From contig JASJEI010000069.1 of assembly GCA_030064795.1 (NCBI GenBank), positions 1 to 36,075 on the forward strand: DNA of 36,075 nt, given 5' to 3'. The stretch is from Pleurocapsa sp. MO_226.B13 (GTDB lineage Bacteria > Cyanobacteriota > Cyanobacteriia > Cyanobacteriales > Xenococcaceae). Below, one piece after another: positions 6,733 through 15,486 of this stretch (the stretch's first letter is position 1; every line of letters begins with the position of its first letter). Made by a program: the position numbers and the translations under genes. Below the pieces are notes generated by a model. That model searched no databases and had not been told where the DNA came from. It saw only the letters and a program-made list of their open reading frames with translations.

Positions 6733-6749
6733 AAGGCGGTTATCCGCTT
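6733..6749 (+). promoter_or_regulatory. Palindrome upstream of TonB receptor, possible operator or leader hairpin
   Basis: GCGG-TTAT-CCGC with A/T-rich flanks sits 17 bp before the start codon, just ahead of the ribosome binding site TGAGGAG (6754-6760). It could be the binding site of the upstream PchR-type regulator or a small leader hairpin. Confidence 0.3.
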
Positions 6750-6765
6750 GGTCTGAGGAGTTTTG

Positions 6766-9291
6766 ATGAAAGTATTATTGCGTTTTTTATCTTTGGGTAG
6801 TTTTTTAGGTTTGGTTGTAGTTAGTCCCGTTGGTGCCGAGACAAGGGAGATAAGGGGACAAGGGGGACAAGGAGCGGTAGGGGCGAACGGTCGTTCGCCC
6901 CTACAGGTTGGGACGGCTGCCGATCTATTTGCCCAGGGGGTGACGCGGGTGACGGGAGTGCAGATTAATCCCACCGAGTCGGGGTTTGAGCTAGTGTTAG
7001 AAACAGTGGCGGGAAGTGAAGGGTTAGTGCCGTTGATTCTACCTCAAGGGAATGATTTGGTAATCGATATTCTGGATGCAACTTTGGCATTCTCGATTCG
7101 GAATGGTGTGGAGGAACTTAATCCCGCACCAGGAATTATTAGAGTTAAGGTTAATCAAGTCAAGGAAAATAGCATCAGAGTTAGGATTACTGGGGAAAAC
7201 CAAGCACCAAGCGCGGAAGTAGTTACTGAAAGAGATAATTTGGTTTTAAGCATTACTCCTGATGGGACGGTAGCAGAATCAGAACCAGTTGAAGAAATTG
7301 AAGTTATTGCTACAGGGGAAGCAGAAGAAGATGGTTACAGCGTTGATAATGCGACGGTAGGCACGAGAACTGATACACCGCTTAAAGATATTCCTCAATC
7401 GATTCAAGTTGTACCTCAAGAGGTAATTGAAGACCAGCGTGCAACCACTCCCAATGAAGCTTTACAAAATGTGCCTGGTGTAGCACCAGGAGGTATTTCT
7501 CCTCGTACATTTTCCAATAGCTTCTTCATTCGCGGGTTTAATGCCTCTGATAATACTCTAACTAACGGATTACCAGACCAGACAAATCAAAGTGTCAATG
7601 TTTTTTCTAATATCGAGCGAGTGGAAGTGCTGAAAGGTCCTGCATCGGTTTTGTTTGGTCAGGGGACAATTGGAGGTGTGGTTAACTATGTAACTAAGCA
7701 ACCCCAAGCCGATCCTTTTTATTCCTTAGAAGTTTCAATTGGTAATTTCGATCTTTATGGTGGTGCGCTGGATTTATCTGGATCGCTGAACGAACAGGAA
7801 ACTGTACTATATCGTTTGAATGGTTTTGCTGAAACTAACGAAAGCTTTATTGATTTTTATGACCGACAAAGATATCAAATTGCTCCTGCTTTAACTTGGC
7901 AGATTAGCGATCGCACAGAGATAACTTTTGAAGCTGACTATGCCCAGGTAAATGCACCTTTCGACCAAGGAATACCCGCAGAGGGAAGTGTACTGCCTAA
8001 TCCTAATGGTGAAATTACCCGCGATCGCTTTATTGGCGAACCCGATCTAGATGATAGTCAAAATCGCGTATTTAGAATTGGTTACGACCTCGAACATAGC
8101 TTCAATGACAACTGGCAATTAAGGAGTGTGTTTCGGGCTTCTTTGCTGCGTCTCGATCGAGATCTCACGTTTTCTTCAGGACTAGAAGACGATCTGCGTA
8201 CCTTAAATAGAGGCTTCGACGAGCAAGATTTCAATGACAATATCTACAATCTAGATAACTATGTTGTTGGGGAGTTTGCCACGGGAAATATTAAGCATAA
8301 GCTGGTAGCAGGATTCAATTTATATCGTCAAGATACTAATCTCACAGATATAGGATTAGAAATTGCCTCAATAGATATATTCGATCCCGTATATGGTAGT
8401 TCTCCTACCGATGAAACTATTTTTGAGTTTGATATTAAAAACCAAACCCAATCTCTCGGTTTATTTGTTCAAGACCAAATCAATTTTACCGATAACTTTA
8501 TAGTTTTATTGGGCGGACGTTTTGATATTGCCAGCCAAGATTTTGAAGAAGCTATTGAAGGAACAAATGATTTTGGTCAAGAAGAAGCATTCAGCCCCCG
8601 CGTCGGCATTGTCTATCAGCCCATCGAAGCAATTTCGCTATACGCTAGCTTTGCCCGTTCATTTCAACAAACCACCTCAGTTTTTAGCCGTGCTTTAGCC
8701 GAACCAGAAAGAGGTACGCAGTACGAAATAGGCGTTAAAGCTGATATCAGCGATCGCCTTTCTGCTACTTTGGCATTTTACGATCTAACCCGTGCTAATG
8801 TCGAAACCAGCGATCCAGAAAATCCTAATTTTACAATTCAAACGGGAGAACAAAACAGTCAAGGGATTGAATTAGATATTAGTGGTGAAATTTTACCTGG
8901 TTGGAACATTATTGCAGGCTATGCTTACACTGATGCTCGTATTACCGAAGACAACGATCTGCCAGTCGGAAACAATTTGAATAACATTCCCGAAAATGCT
9001 TTTAACTTTTGGACAACCTATGAAATACAACGAGGTTTTTTAGCTGGATTGGGTTTTGGTTTGGGATTATTTATTGTCGGCGATCGACCAGGAGATTTAG
9101 ATAACTCTTTTGAGTTACCCAGTTATACTCGCACCGATGCAGCTATTTTCTATAAACGAGATAGTTTTCGGGCAGCAGTTAATTTTAGAAATCTATTTGA
9201 TGAAGACTATTTTATCTCGGCGCAAAATCGAAACCGTGTTTTTCCTGGCGATCCGTTTACCGTTATCAGTTCTTTATCCTATGAGTTTTAA
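6766..9291 (+). CDS. TonB-dependent siderophore receptor with AMIN domain
   Basis: The ATG at 6766 follows TGAGGAG at 6754-6760; a TTG one codon earlier is less likely. The product is about 841 residues. Residues 1-24 are a signal peptide (LLRFLSLGSFLGLVVVSPVGA). Residues about 26-46 are encoded by repeat DNA. An AMIN domain (VTGVQINPTESGFELVLETV, about 56-165) is followed by EEIEVIATGE, then the plug (PLKDIPQSIQVVPQEVI, NEALQNVPGV, VEVLKGPASVLFGQGTIGGV) and a 22-strand-type barrel ending in LSYEF. The gene is predicted to take up ferric siderophores across the outer membrane, energised by TonB. It is followed 24 bp later by the FecB-type lipoprotein, with a PchR-type regulator upstream, so this is an iron uptake operon. 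Confidence 0.95.
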   Translation: MKVLLRFLSLGSFLGLVVVSPVGAETREIRGQGGQGAVGANGRSPLQVGTAADLFAQGVTRVTGVQINPTESGFELVLETVAGSEGLVPLILPQGNDLVIDILDATLAFSIRNGVEELNPAPGIIRVKVNQVKENSIRVRITGENQAPSAEVVTERDNLVLSITPDGTVAESEPVEEIEVIATGEAEEDGYSVDNATVGTRTDTPLKDIPQSIQVVPQEVIEDQRATTPNEALQNVPGVAPGGISPRTFSNSFFIRGFNASDNTLTNGLPDQTNQSVNVFSNIERVEVLKGPASVLFGQGTIGGVVNYVTKQPQADPFYSLEVSIGNFDLYGGALDLSGSLNEQETVLYRLNGFAETNESFIDFYDRQRYQIAPALTWQISDRTEITFEADYAQVNAPFDQGIPAEGSVLPNPNGEITRDRFIGEPDLDDSQNRVFRIGYDLEHSFNDNWQLRSVFRASLLRLDRDLTFSSGLEDDLRTLNRGFDEQDFNDNIYNLDNYVVGEFATGNIKHKLVAGFNLYRQDTNLTDIGLEIASIDIFDPVYGSSPTDETIFEFDIKNQTQSLGLFVQDQINFTDNFIVLLGGRFDIASQDFEEAIEGTNDFGQEEAFSPRVGIVYQPIEAISLYASFARSFQQTTSVFSRALAEPERGTQYEIGVKADISDRLSATLAFYDLTRANVETSDPENPNFTIQTGEQNSQGIELDISGEILPGWNIIAGYAYTDARITEDNDLPVGNNLNNIPENAFNFWTTYEIQRGFLAGLGFGLGLFIVGDRPGDLDNSFELPSYTRTDAAIFYKRDSFRAAVNFRNLFDEDYFISAQNRNRVFPGDPFTVISSLSYEF
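6877..6904 (+). repeat. 28-bp palindrome inside the TonB receptor gene
   Basis: GTAGGGGCGAACG-GT-CGTTCGCCCCTAC is a perfect 13-bp inverted repeat of a type commonly scattered between cyanobacterial genes. It is preceded by purine-rich degenerate repeats (GGGGACAAGGGGGACAAGGA, 6854-6873). Together they encode residues about 26-46, between the signal peptide and AMIN domain, without breaking the frame. Confidence 0.8.
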
Positions 9292-9315
9292 TTCTTCTGT
9301 CAATTTTTCTGCTCG

Positions 9316-10302
9316 ATGATAATTACAACAAAACTAAAAACTTCTCGGCGACGCTTTTTTTACCTAATGTTTTGGGGCATTTTTACAGCAATGCTGGTTG
9401 TGGCTTGCAGTTCCACCAACGATGTAAGTTCTTCTAGACAGTCAGATGATTGTCGGGTTATACAGCATACAATGGGCAAAACCTGTATCCCTCGCAATCC
9501 TCAACGAGTTGTGACCCTCAGAACCGATCATCTGGCTAATAGTTTGGCGTTAGGCGTTCAACTCATTGCATCTGCCTTTGTTGAAGGTTTCCCTGTCTCA
9601 GAAGTTCTTCAAGATCGAGTAGATAAGATTGAAACTGTTGGGGATATAAATAACCCTAGTCTGGAGAAAATTTTACTGCTCAAGCCAGATTTAATTATTT
9701 CTAATTCCAGATTAGAGAGCATTTATCCGCAGCTATCTCAAATTGCACCTACGGTTGTTTTAGATTTGCCTTTTCCACCTTCTCCCTGGAAGGAGCAATT
9801 TAAGGAGTTGGCTCAGATATTAGATAAAGAAGAAACATATCCGCAATTGATGGCTGAGTATTGGCAACGAATTGAAAACCTCAAACAAGCTCTAGGCGAT
9901 CGCTCGAAAAAACTAGAAATATCGATTGCGGGAACAGCTTCAGGGGCAGGAATTTGGGCTTATGGAGAAAAGCATCCCGTTGGGGACATCTTAAATGATA
10001 TTGGACTGCAACGACCACCAATACAAAGAGGTAATTTTTACTATCTCGAAAATATATCTGAAGAAAAATTGTCTGACATTGATGGCGATATTCTTTTCCT
10101 AACTTCCTGGGGTAGAGAAGAAGATAGAGAAATTGGACAAAAGCTAAGTCAAAAACCTTTGTGGCAAAAACTCAAGGTAGTTCGACAAAAACAAGTATAT
10201 GTTGTCGGACATTATTGGCATAATGCAGGCAATATTTTAGCTGTTAACGCTATTCTCGACGATCTTGAGAAATATCTGCTTAATTCATTTTCTGATTCAT
10301 AG
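9316..10302 (+). CDS. Iron-siderophore ABC transporter substrate-binding lipoprotein (FecB type)
   Basis: 328 residues, ATG at 9316. The N-terminus is basic (KTSRRRFFYL), with a hydrophobic segment and lipobox LVVAC, so Cys31 is the likely lipidated residue. The mature part has the two-lobe siderophore-binding fold: IPRNPQRVVTL, LLLKPDLIISNSRLESIYPQ, the linking helix around WKEQFKELAQILDKEE, then GDILNDIGLQRP and LWQKLKVVRQKQVYVVG. It should capture ferric siderophore in the periplasm and hand it to an inner-membrane permease, but no permease or ATPase gene lies nearby. It is a close paralogue of the truncated copy at 4528-5106, so the locus carried two such genes. Confidence 0.92.
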   Translation: MIITTKLKTSRRRFFYLMFWGIFTAMLVVACSSTNDVSSSRQSDDCRVIQHTMGKTCIPRNPQRVVTLRTDHLANSLALGVQLIASAFVEGFPVSEVLQDRVDKIETVGDINNPSLEKILLLKPDLIISNSRLESIYPQLSQIAPTVVLDLPFPPSPWKEQFKELAQILDKEETYPQLMAEYWQRIENLKQALGDRSKKLEISIAGTASGAGIWAYGEKHPVGDILNDIGLQRPPIQRGNFYYLENISEEKLSDIDGDILFLTSWGREEDREIGQKLSQKPLWQKLKVVRQKQVYVVGHYWHNAGNILAVNAILDDLEKYLLNSFSDS

Positions 10303-10418
10303 GGCGATCGCTTTTAATGCTTAGCCATTATAATCTGGTCTTTTAGGACTCTTCCCAGGTCTCTCACGAGTTTCTCAATCTTTTCTGTTGAAATACTGAA
10401 AGTAAAGAGCGAAAGACT

Positions 10419-11265
10419 ATGGATAGAGTTTTACTGATTATAGTTGCCAGTGCGATCGCTATTTTATTAGTTTTGTTGTTAGTCCAGATTAGATCCGATC
10501 GCTCGGTTCAGAAGATCTGGCGATCGCTAAAAACCGAACCCAGCGATACTGTTTTTGCCGAAGATCTGGTTGCTAACTTAGATGAACCAGTACGACGTTA
10601 TTTCTTGCAAGCCATTAAACCTGGGGCACCTTTGGCTTCCTACATAGAACTCAACCTGAGTGGTAGTTTCTGACTCCAACCCGATGCAGACTGGCTACCA
10701 ATGCAAGCATCACAAATTATTTCCACCTCTCCTGGTTTTATTTGGCAAGCAACAATCGGCAAGGGTTTGATGAAATTTAGTGGTGCAGATTATTACAATC
10801 AAGATCGGGGTAGAGTGAGATTTTCTCCTCACGGGGTTTGATTCCCATAGTCAACCATAGTCAACGCTCAAACCAAAGATGTCGCTCGTTCTAGTGCTGG
10901 GAAGATTAGGTGCTGAATATATTTGGTTGCCTTCAGCTTTACTGCTTCAAAACGGCGTGGCGTGGCGGACAATTGCTGATAATGTCATCCAGGCTAATTT
11001 TAAAATAGATAACGAAGCGATCGCTCTTTCTTTGACTATCGACCAGGATGGCAAACTACTCAAACTATCTTTACCACGATGGGGAGAGGGGACAGAAAAC
11101 AATGACTGGCAATATATTCCTTTTGGCGAAGAAGTCGAGGCAGAAACAACTTTTGACGGATACACTATTCCCGCCAAGATTTCTGCTGGCTATTGGTTTG
11201 GTACAGATAGTTACTCAGCATTTTTTCCCTCGACTATCAAACAAGTAAATATGTGTTCTACTTGA
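10419..11265 (+). pseudogene. Conserved membrane-anchored protein (DUF6544/DUF6920-like), broken
   Basis: The first frame (ATG 10419, 84 codons) has an N-terminal membrane segment (LLIIVASAIAILLVLLLVQI) and the motif DEPVRRYFLQAIKPG, then hits TGA at 10671-10673. The same frame continues (DADWLPMQASQIISTSPGFIWQA, MKFSGADYYNQDRGRVRFS) to a second stop near 10840. A tandem duplication CATAGTCAAC-CATAGTCAAC (about 10853-10872) and a further 1-nt shift near 10905 break the rest. The tail (LGAEYIWLPSALL ... TIPAKISAGYWFG ... FFPSTI) is in the frame opening at 10879. Taken together these pieces reconstruct one protein of about 275 residues. Function unknown; family assignment is from memory. Confidence 0.7.
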
Positions 11266-11326
11266 AACACGCTTTTGTTCTAGAACAGATGAACCACGAC
11301 TGAGGAGCAAAATTGTGTTTTAACTC

Positions 11327-12673
11327 CTAGTTACTAAGATGTTCGGCAATAAAGTTGGTGTAGATCTCACCTTTAATAAAAGCGGGAGTTTCTAAGATTT
11401 GCTGGTGAAATTCAATCGTAGTAGGAACTCCAGTAATAGCACACTCGCGCAAAGCTCGCTTCATGCGCTTGATTGCCGTATCGCGATCTTCTCCCCAGAC
11501 AATTAGTTTACCAATCAGGGAATCATAATAGGGTGGAATTTCGTAATCTGTGTAGACATGAGAATCCATTCTGACTCCAGGGCCTCCTGGCGGTAAATAG
11601 GCACTGATCCGTCCTGGATGGGGACGGAAGTTGTGTTTGGGATCTTCGGCGTTGATGCGACATTCGATCGCATGACCCTGTAAATCTATTTGCTCTTGAG
11701 TAAAACGCAGCTTTTCTCCTTGTGCGACGCGGATCTGTTCGGCAATCAGATCGATTCCCGTAATTGCTTCGGTGACGGGATGTTCTACTTGGATGCGAGT
11801 ATTCATTTCCATAAAGTAGAAATCTCCCGATTTATCCAACAGAAATTCTACTGTTCCCACACCAACATAATCGATCGATTTTGCTGCTTGAACCGCAGCC
11901 TCCCCCATTTTGGCTCGTAATTGAGGGCTGAGAACCGCACTAGGAGCTTCTTCTAATAATTTTTGGTGACGACGCTGGATCGAGCAGTCTCTTTCGCCCA
12001 GATGGATTACATTACCGTGACTATCGGCCAGAATTTGGAATTCAATGTGACGGGGAGATTCGACAAATTTCTCTAGATATACACCACCGTTACCAAAGGC
12101 TGCTTCTGCTTCTCCCTGGGCAGCTTGAAACATTCTGATTAAATCCGATTCGTCGCGTACCAAACGCATTCCTCTACCACCACCACCAGCAGTAGCCTTG
12201 ATCATTACGGGATAGCCAATGTTGTTAGCGACGGCTTTAGCTTCTGATTCATCTCTCAATAAGCCGTTGCTACCAGGAACGGTGGGGACACCAGCTGCCT
12301 GCATGGTTTTTTTTGCCGTCGATTTATCTCCCATCGCTAACATAGCTTCTTTAGAAGGGCCGATAAAAGTTAGTTGATGGTCATTGCAGATTTCGACAAA
12401 ACGTGCATTTTCTGCCAAGAATCCATAGCCTGGATGAATTGCCGTGGCGTTACGAGTCAAAGCAGCAGCAATGATATTGGGGATATTGAGATAGCTCTTA
12501 CCAGAAGGAGCAGGCCCAATACACACACTTTCATCTGCCAACTGGACGTGAAGGGCTTGGCGATCGATGGTAGAGTGTACTGCTACAGTAGCAATACCCA
12601 TTTCAGCACAGGTGTGTAAAATGCGTAGAGCAATTTCTCCTCGATTGGCGATCAGAATTTTGTCAAACTGCAT
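11327..12673 (-). CDS. accC: Biotin carboxylase subunit of acetyl-CoA carboxylase
   Basis: 448 residues, the usual length for bacterial AccC. It carries the N-terminal fold ([20 protein letters not shown]), the ATP-grasp glycine-rich loop [13 protein letters not shown], the motif [18 protein letters not shown] and the catalytic segment [18 protein letters not shown], and ends with the typical carboxylase C-terminal domain ([20 protein letters not shown]). The enzyme carboxylates biotin on BCCP, using ATP and bicarbonate, as the first step of fatty acid synthesis. It is apparently transcribed alone; the small gene 52 bp upstream is on the same strand. Confidence 0.97.
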   Translation of the reverse strand: MQFDKILIANRGEIALRILHTCAEMGIATVAVHSTIDRQALHVQLADESVCIGPAPSGKSYLNIPNIIAAALTRNATAIHPGYGFLAENARFVEICNDHQLTFIGPSKEAMLAMGDKSTAKKTMQAAGVPTVPGSNGLLRDESEAKAVANNIGYPVMIKATAGGGGRGMRLVRDESDLIRMFQAAQGEAEAAFGNGGVYLEKFVESPRHIEFQILADSHGNVIHLGERDCSIQRRHQKLLEEAPSAVLSPQLRAKMGEAAVQAAKSIDYVGVGTVEFLLDKSGDFYFMEMNTRIQVEHPVTEAITGIDLIAEQIRVAQGEKLRFTQEQIDLQGHAIECRINAEDPKHNFRPHPGRISAYLPPGGPGVRMDSHVYTDYEIPPYYDSLIGKLIVWGEDRDTAIKRMKRALRECAITGVPTTIEFHQQILETPAFIKGEIYTNFIAEHLSN

Positions 12674-12725
12674 TCGATGAAGTAGATAACTAGAGTCATG
12701 TTTAAGAATAAAGCTTTTTATAGCA

Positions 12726-12974
12726 CTAAAGTTGATATTTATTATCTAATTTTGAGGGTGGACGATCGTCACTCCAGCCCCACCAAGCAGTATCGCATTC
12801 GCACTGATAAAATTCTTGATATTTTCGGCGATCGCCCATACTAACTGGGGAGCGACGATTTAACCAGACATTTTTCGCCTTTGCAGGTGGGTTTTTACAA
12901 TGAGGACAACAAAAATCAATCGCGTGAACTGCGGATTTAGTCCATTCTGGAGGAACTAAAGCAAAAGCATCCAT
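12726..12974 (-). CDS. Small cysteine-containing hypothetical protein
   Basis: 82 residues, starting [20 protein letters not shown]. It has a CCPHC motif near residue 23 and a CEC motif near residue 59, likely a metal-binding pair, and a Trp-rich stretch ([13 protein letters not shown]). No signal peptide or membrane segment. It lies 52 bp upstream of accC on the same strand and may be co-transcribed. It looks like a conserved cyanobacterial protein of unknown function; it is not an obvious shadow, since neither strand has a competing gene here. Confidence 0.7.
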   Translation of the reverse strand: MDAFALVPPEWTKSAVHAIDFCCPHCKNPPAKAKNVWLNRRSPVSMGDRRKYQEFYQCECDTAWWGWSDDRPPSKLDNKYQL

Positions 12975-12999
12975 AAAGTTTATTGGGGATTGGGATCGA

Positions 13000-13030
13000 T
13001 AAGGAATGAGGAATAAGGAATAAGGAACAA
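13000..13030 (+). repeat. Short degenerate tandem repeat
   Basis: Four to five imperfect copies of a 7-8 nt unit (AAGGAAT/AAGGAAC) lie between the small hypothetical gene and the membrane protein gene. This is the kind of purine-rich repeat often seen in cyanobacterial intergenic DNA. Confidence 0.5.
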
Positions 13031-13138
13031 GAAAATAGAAACTAGAAGGAATCTAGATTTACATACCATTGTACTGTTATTGTTTTGGGCTTTTGAAATG
13101 ATTTCCTTGAGGAGCGAATCCGAGGATAATTCTCGATG

Positions 13139-14635
13139 TTAATGATGAGTTAAATTGCGGATCCCGCGAGTTTGTTCGAGAATTTCTTCGATATCTTCTT
13201 GGGAAAGACGTTCGACATAGTTAATTTTGATTTCTTCTAACAGATCGATTAATAATAGCTCTATTTTATTCATGCTTTGCTGTGCCTGTAATTCGCTAGA
13301 AAAACTTTGACCAATATTATTGACTAAGCTTTCGAGTAAACGATCGAATTGTTTGTCTTCGGCTAATACTGCTTGTAAAGCACTACTAAAGGCAGTGTAG
13401 GTTTGGGATACTAGCTGATGAGACAGAGTAGTCAGGGCGCGATCGCCTCCTGGTAATAATTTGATTCCCTGGTAGGCTCGACTCTCCTTGAGGGCTTTGT
13501 CTACACTGTATTGTAATAGGGTTTCGGCTTCTGGTTGGATGGCTGGCAAGACGCGATCGGCGAGTACTTTTGCTAAAATTCTGACTATTTCGGCAGTTTC
13601 ATTAGTGTTATTAATGTCGATGTAGGGATTTGCGGTTTGTTGAGATATCAACCTACTAATATCACCGTTACGGATGGAAGTTTGAATTTGATTAATCAGA
13701 CGAATAATCACTACTTCAGTAACATCTTCGGCAATTCCCGCTACCAATCCCTGACTGGCTTGCTTCTGGATCGAATAGAGATTGATTATTTTTGCCTGGT
13801 TCAAACGAACTGTCACGGGGATTACTCTCAACCATCGCCAGAAAGGAACTAAGAAGAAAATATCGTACCAACGCCAGAGCATTGCGTCCAGCCAGCTTAC
13901 ACCAGTACGCCGACGACTGATGAGCCAAGTACGTCCGAGAAATTCTAAGCCAAAGAATACGCCAAAGGGAAAATCGATAAAGCCAAAATAGTCAACGTAG
14001 CCACCATTTTCACCAATAATTCGATAGTAATTGGTTTCAAATAGGGGTTTGAGTTCGCGATCGAAAAACTCTAACTCACCATCGACTTGGTTTTGGAAAT
14101 TAGCCACAGTCCAATATCGCCAAAATGCGATCTTGGCTGAATTATTGGGGTTGGGGATATGCGATCGCATTCTGTTTTTGATTCGTTCTAGGTTTCCCGT
14201 TTTATTTGCTTCGGCAAAAGGATCGGTTTGAACTATTTCGATGCTGCGACGGCGTAAATCTCCGAAAAGGTTGTTGGCTAGAGGGGAGTCAACACCGCTA
14301 ATTACGATCTCTTCTCTAAGTTGCTCGACCTTATCTAAATACTCTTCGGTATCTCGGTGAGGAACGATCCCCTTAACCACATCGTATTGAGTAATAAATT
14401 GAGAAACATTTTTGGGAATCAGATCGAGCTTGATGCCCTCCAGTTTAAGATATGCAGAATTAATTCCTCCTACTGTAACTCGACCAGATAGCCAAAAATC
14501 TCGCAAAGGTACATAGCTAAGATCGAAAACCACAATCGTCAAATTAATCACAGCTACCAGAGCCATAAATCTTTCAAACCAAAGATTGGGTCGATATTTC
14601 CTTACTCTTTCGGGAGATCTTTTGACAATAGTCAT
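13139..14635 (-). CDS. Conserved membrane protein of unknown function
   Basis: 498 residues, ATG at 14635. It has a basic N-terminus (SPERVRKYRPNLWFERF), then a membrane segment at about 24-44 (MALVAVINLTIVVFDLSYV). Two further hydrophobic segments lie around 218-240 (YFGFIDFPFGVFFGLEFLG) and 258-280 (WYDIFFLVPFWRWLRVIPV). The C-terminal half is amphipathic and helical (VTEVVIIRLINQIQTSIRNG), ending KINYVERLSQEDIEEILEQT. It begins 31 bp downstream of a TetR regulator on the same strand and is probably co-transcribed with it and under its control. It looks conserved in cyanobacteria, but I do not recognise a function. Confidence 0.85.
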   Translation of the reverse strand: MTIVKRSPERVRKYRPNLWFERFMALVAVINLTIVVFDLSYVPLRDFWLSGRVTVGGINSAYLKLEGIKLDLIPKNVSQFITQYDVVKGIVPHRDTEEYLDKVEQLREEIVISGVDSPLANNLFGDLRRRSIEIVQTDPFAEANKTGNLERIKNRMRSHIPNPNNSAKIAFWRYWTVANFQNQVDGELEFFDRELKPLFETNYYRIIGENGGYVDYFGFIDFPFGVFFGLEFLGRTWLISRRRTGVSWLDAMLWRWYDIFFLVPFWRWLRVIPVTVRLNQAKIINLYSIQKQASQGLVAGIAEDVTEVVIIRLINQIQTSIRNGDISRLISQQTANPYIDINNTNETAEIVRILAKVLADRVLPAIQPEAETLLQYSVDKALKESRAYQGIKLLPGGDRALTTLSHQLVSQTYTAFSSALQAVLAEDKQFDRLLESLVNNIGQSFSSELQAQQSMNKIELLLIDLLEEIKINYVERLSQEDIEEILEQTRGIRNLTHH

Positions 14636-14666
14636 TTCATTTAATCTTTATCACTTGACATTGACC

Positions 14667-15311
14667 TCAAGAGCGATCGCTGTTTAAGACTCCTCTTAAA
14701 AAAATATCAGAAATCCCTTCTGCCATTTCTTGCATCGCTTGGGGTGAGGCATCGGGATCGACGATCGTCTGTTCGGAAAAACCAGCGATCGCAAAAATCC
14801 CCAAAAAGACTTTGGCGACGATTTTGGGGTTCATTTTACGGTAAATACCTTTTTCCATCGCCGTTTCAAAAAAAGCTTCTGCTACACCAGTCATTTTATC
14901 GATTACTTCAGCTTGAATACTTTCTTTTAATTCGGGATGATATTGAGCTTCGATAAAACAAACTCGTAGCAAATCGCTATTTTTGCGTATATTACTCATT
15001 CGACGGCGCATTACTTGCGATACGGCTTTATAACTGCCCATCTCGCTCAATTCTGTTAGCAAATCGGTAAGAATTTCGACCCACCCTGTAGTAGCTACCT
15101 CAACTAAAATCGCTTTTTTATTAGCAAAATGACGAAATAATGTTCCTTCGGCAACCCCTGCTGATTTAGCTAAGTCCTTAGTAGTCGTGCCATCATAACC
15201 TTGCCGAGCAAATAGTTTCAGTGCTGCCTGTAAAATTTTGGTGCGGGTGTCTTCTTCGGTTCGAGGTGATTGGCGCATCTCTCTCCAGGCTTGCTGAGAA
15301 AAAACTTGCAT
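14667..15311 (-). CDS. TetR/AcrR-family transcriptional regulator
   Basis: 214 residues. The N-terminal DNA-binding domain is clear: TRTKILQAALKLFARQGYDG, then TTTKDLAKSAGVAEGTLFRHFANKKAIL (helix-turn-helix and the conserved FRHF after it). The C-terminal ligand domain ends with MAEGISDIFLRGVL. It should be a repressor released by a small ligand. The gene immediately downstream (31 bp) encodes the 498-residue membrane protein, the most likely target. The start could be the first ATG (MQVFSQQAW) or the internal MRQSPRTEED, which is nearer to the usual family start. Confidence 0.92.
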   Translation of the reverse strand: MQVFSQQAWREMRQSPRTEEDTRTKILQAALKLFARQGYDGTTTKDLAKSAGVAEGTLFRHFANKKAILVEVATTGWVEILTDLLTELSEMGSYKAVSQVMRRRMSNIRKNSDLLRVCFIEAQYHPELKESIQAEVIDKMTGVAEAFFETAMEKGIYRKMNPKIVAKVFLGIFAIAGFSEQTIVDPDASPQAMQEMAEGISDIFLRGVLNSDRS

Positions 15312-15486
15312 GGCAGTTGTTACTAATAAAAAAAACTCTAGTCGGATTTATGATATAGCAATATTGGCGCGATTCATTTAACATTTAACATTCCTTTCTC
15401 GTTCCTCCTTTCTTCTCGTGCCTAATCTGAGTAAAATATAACCGCCATAATAGTAGATAGCCCAATCGAGATTCTCGGAAGATTTG

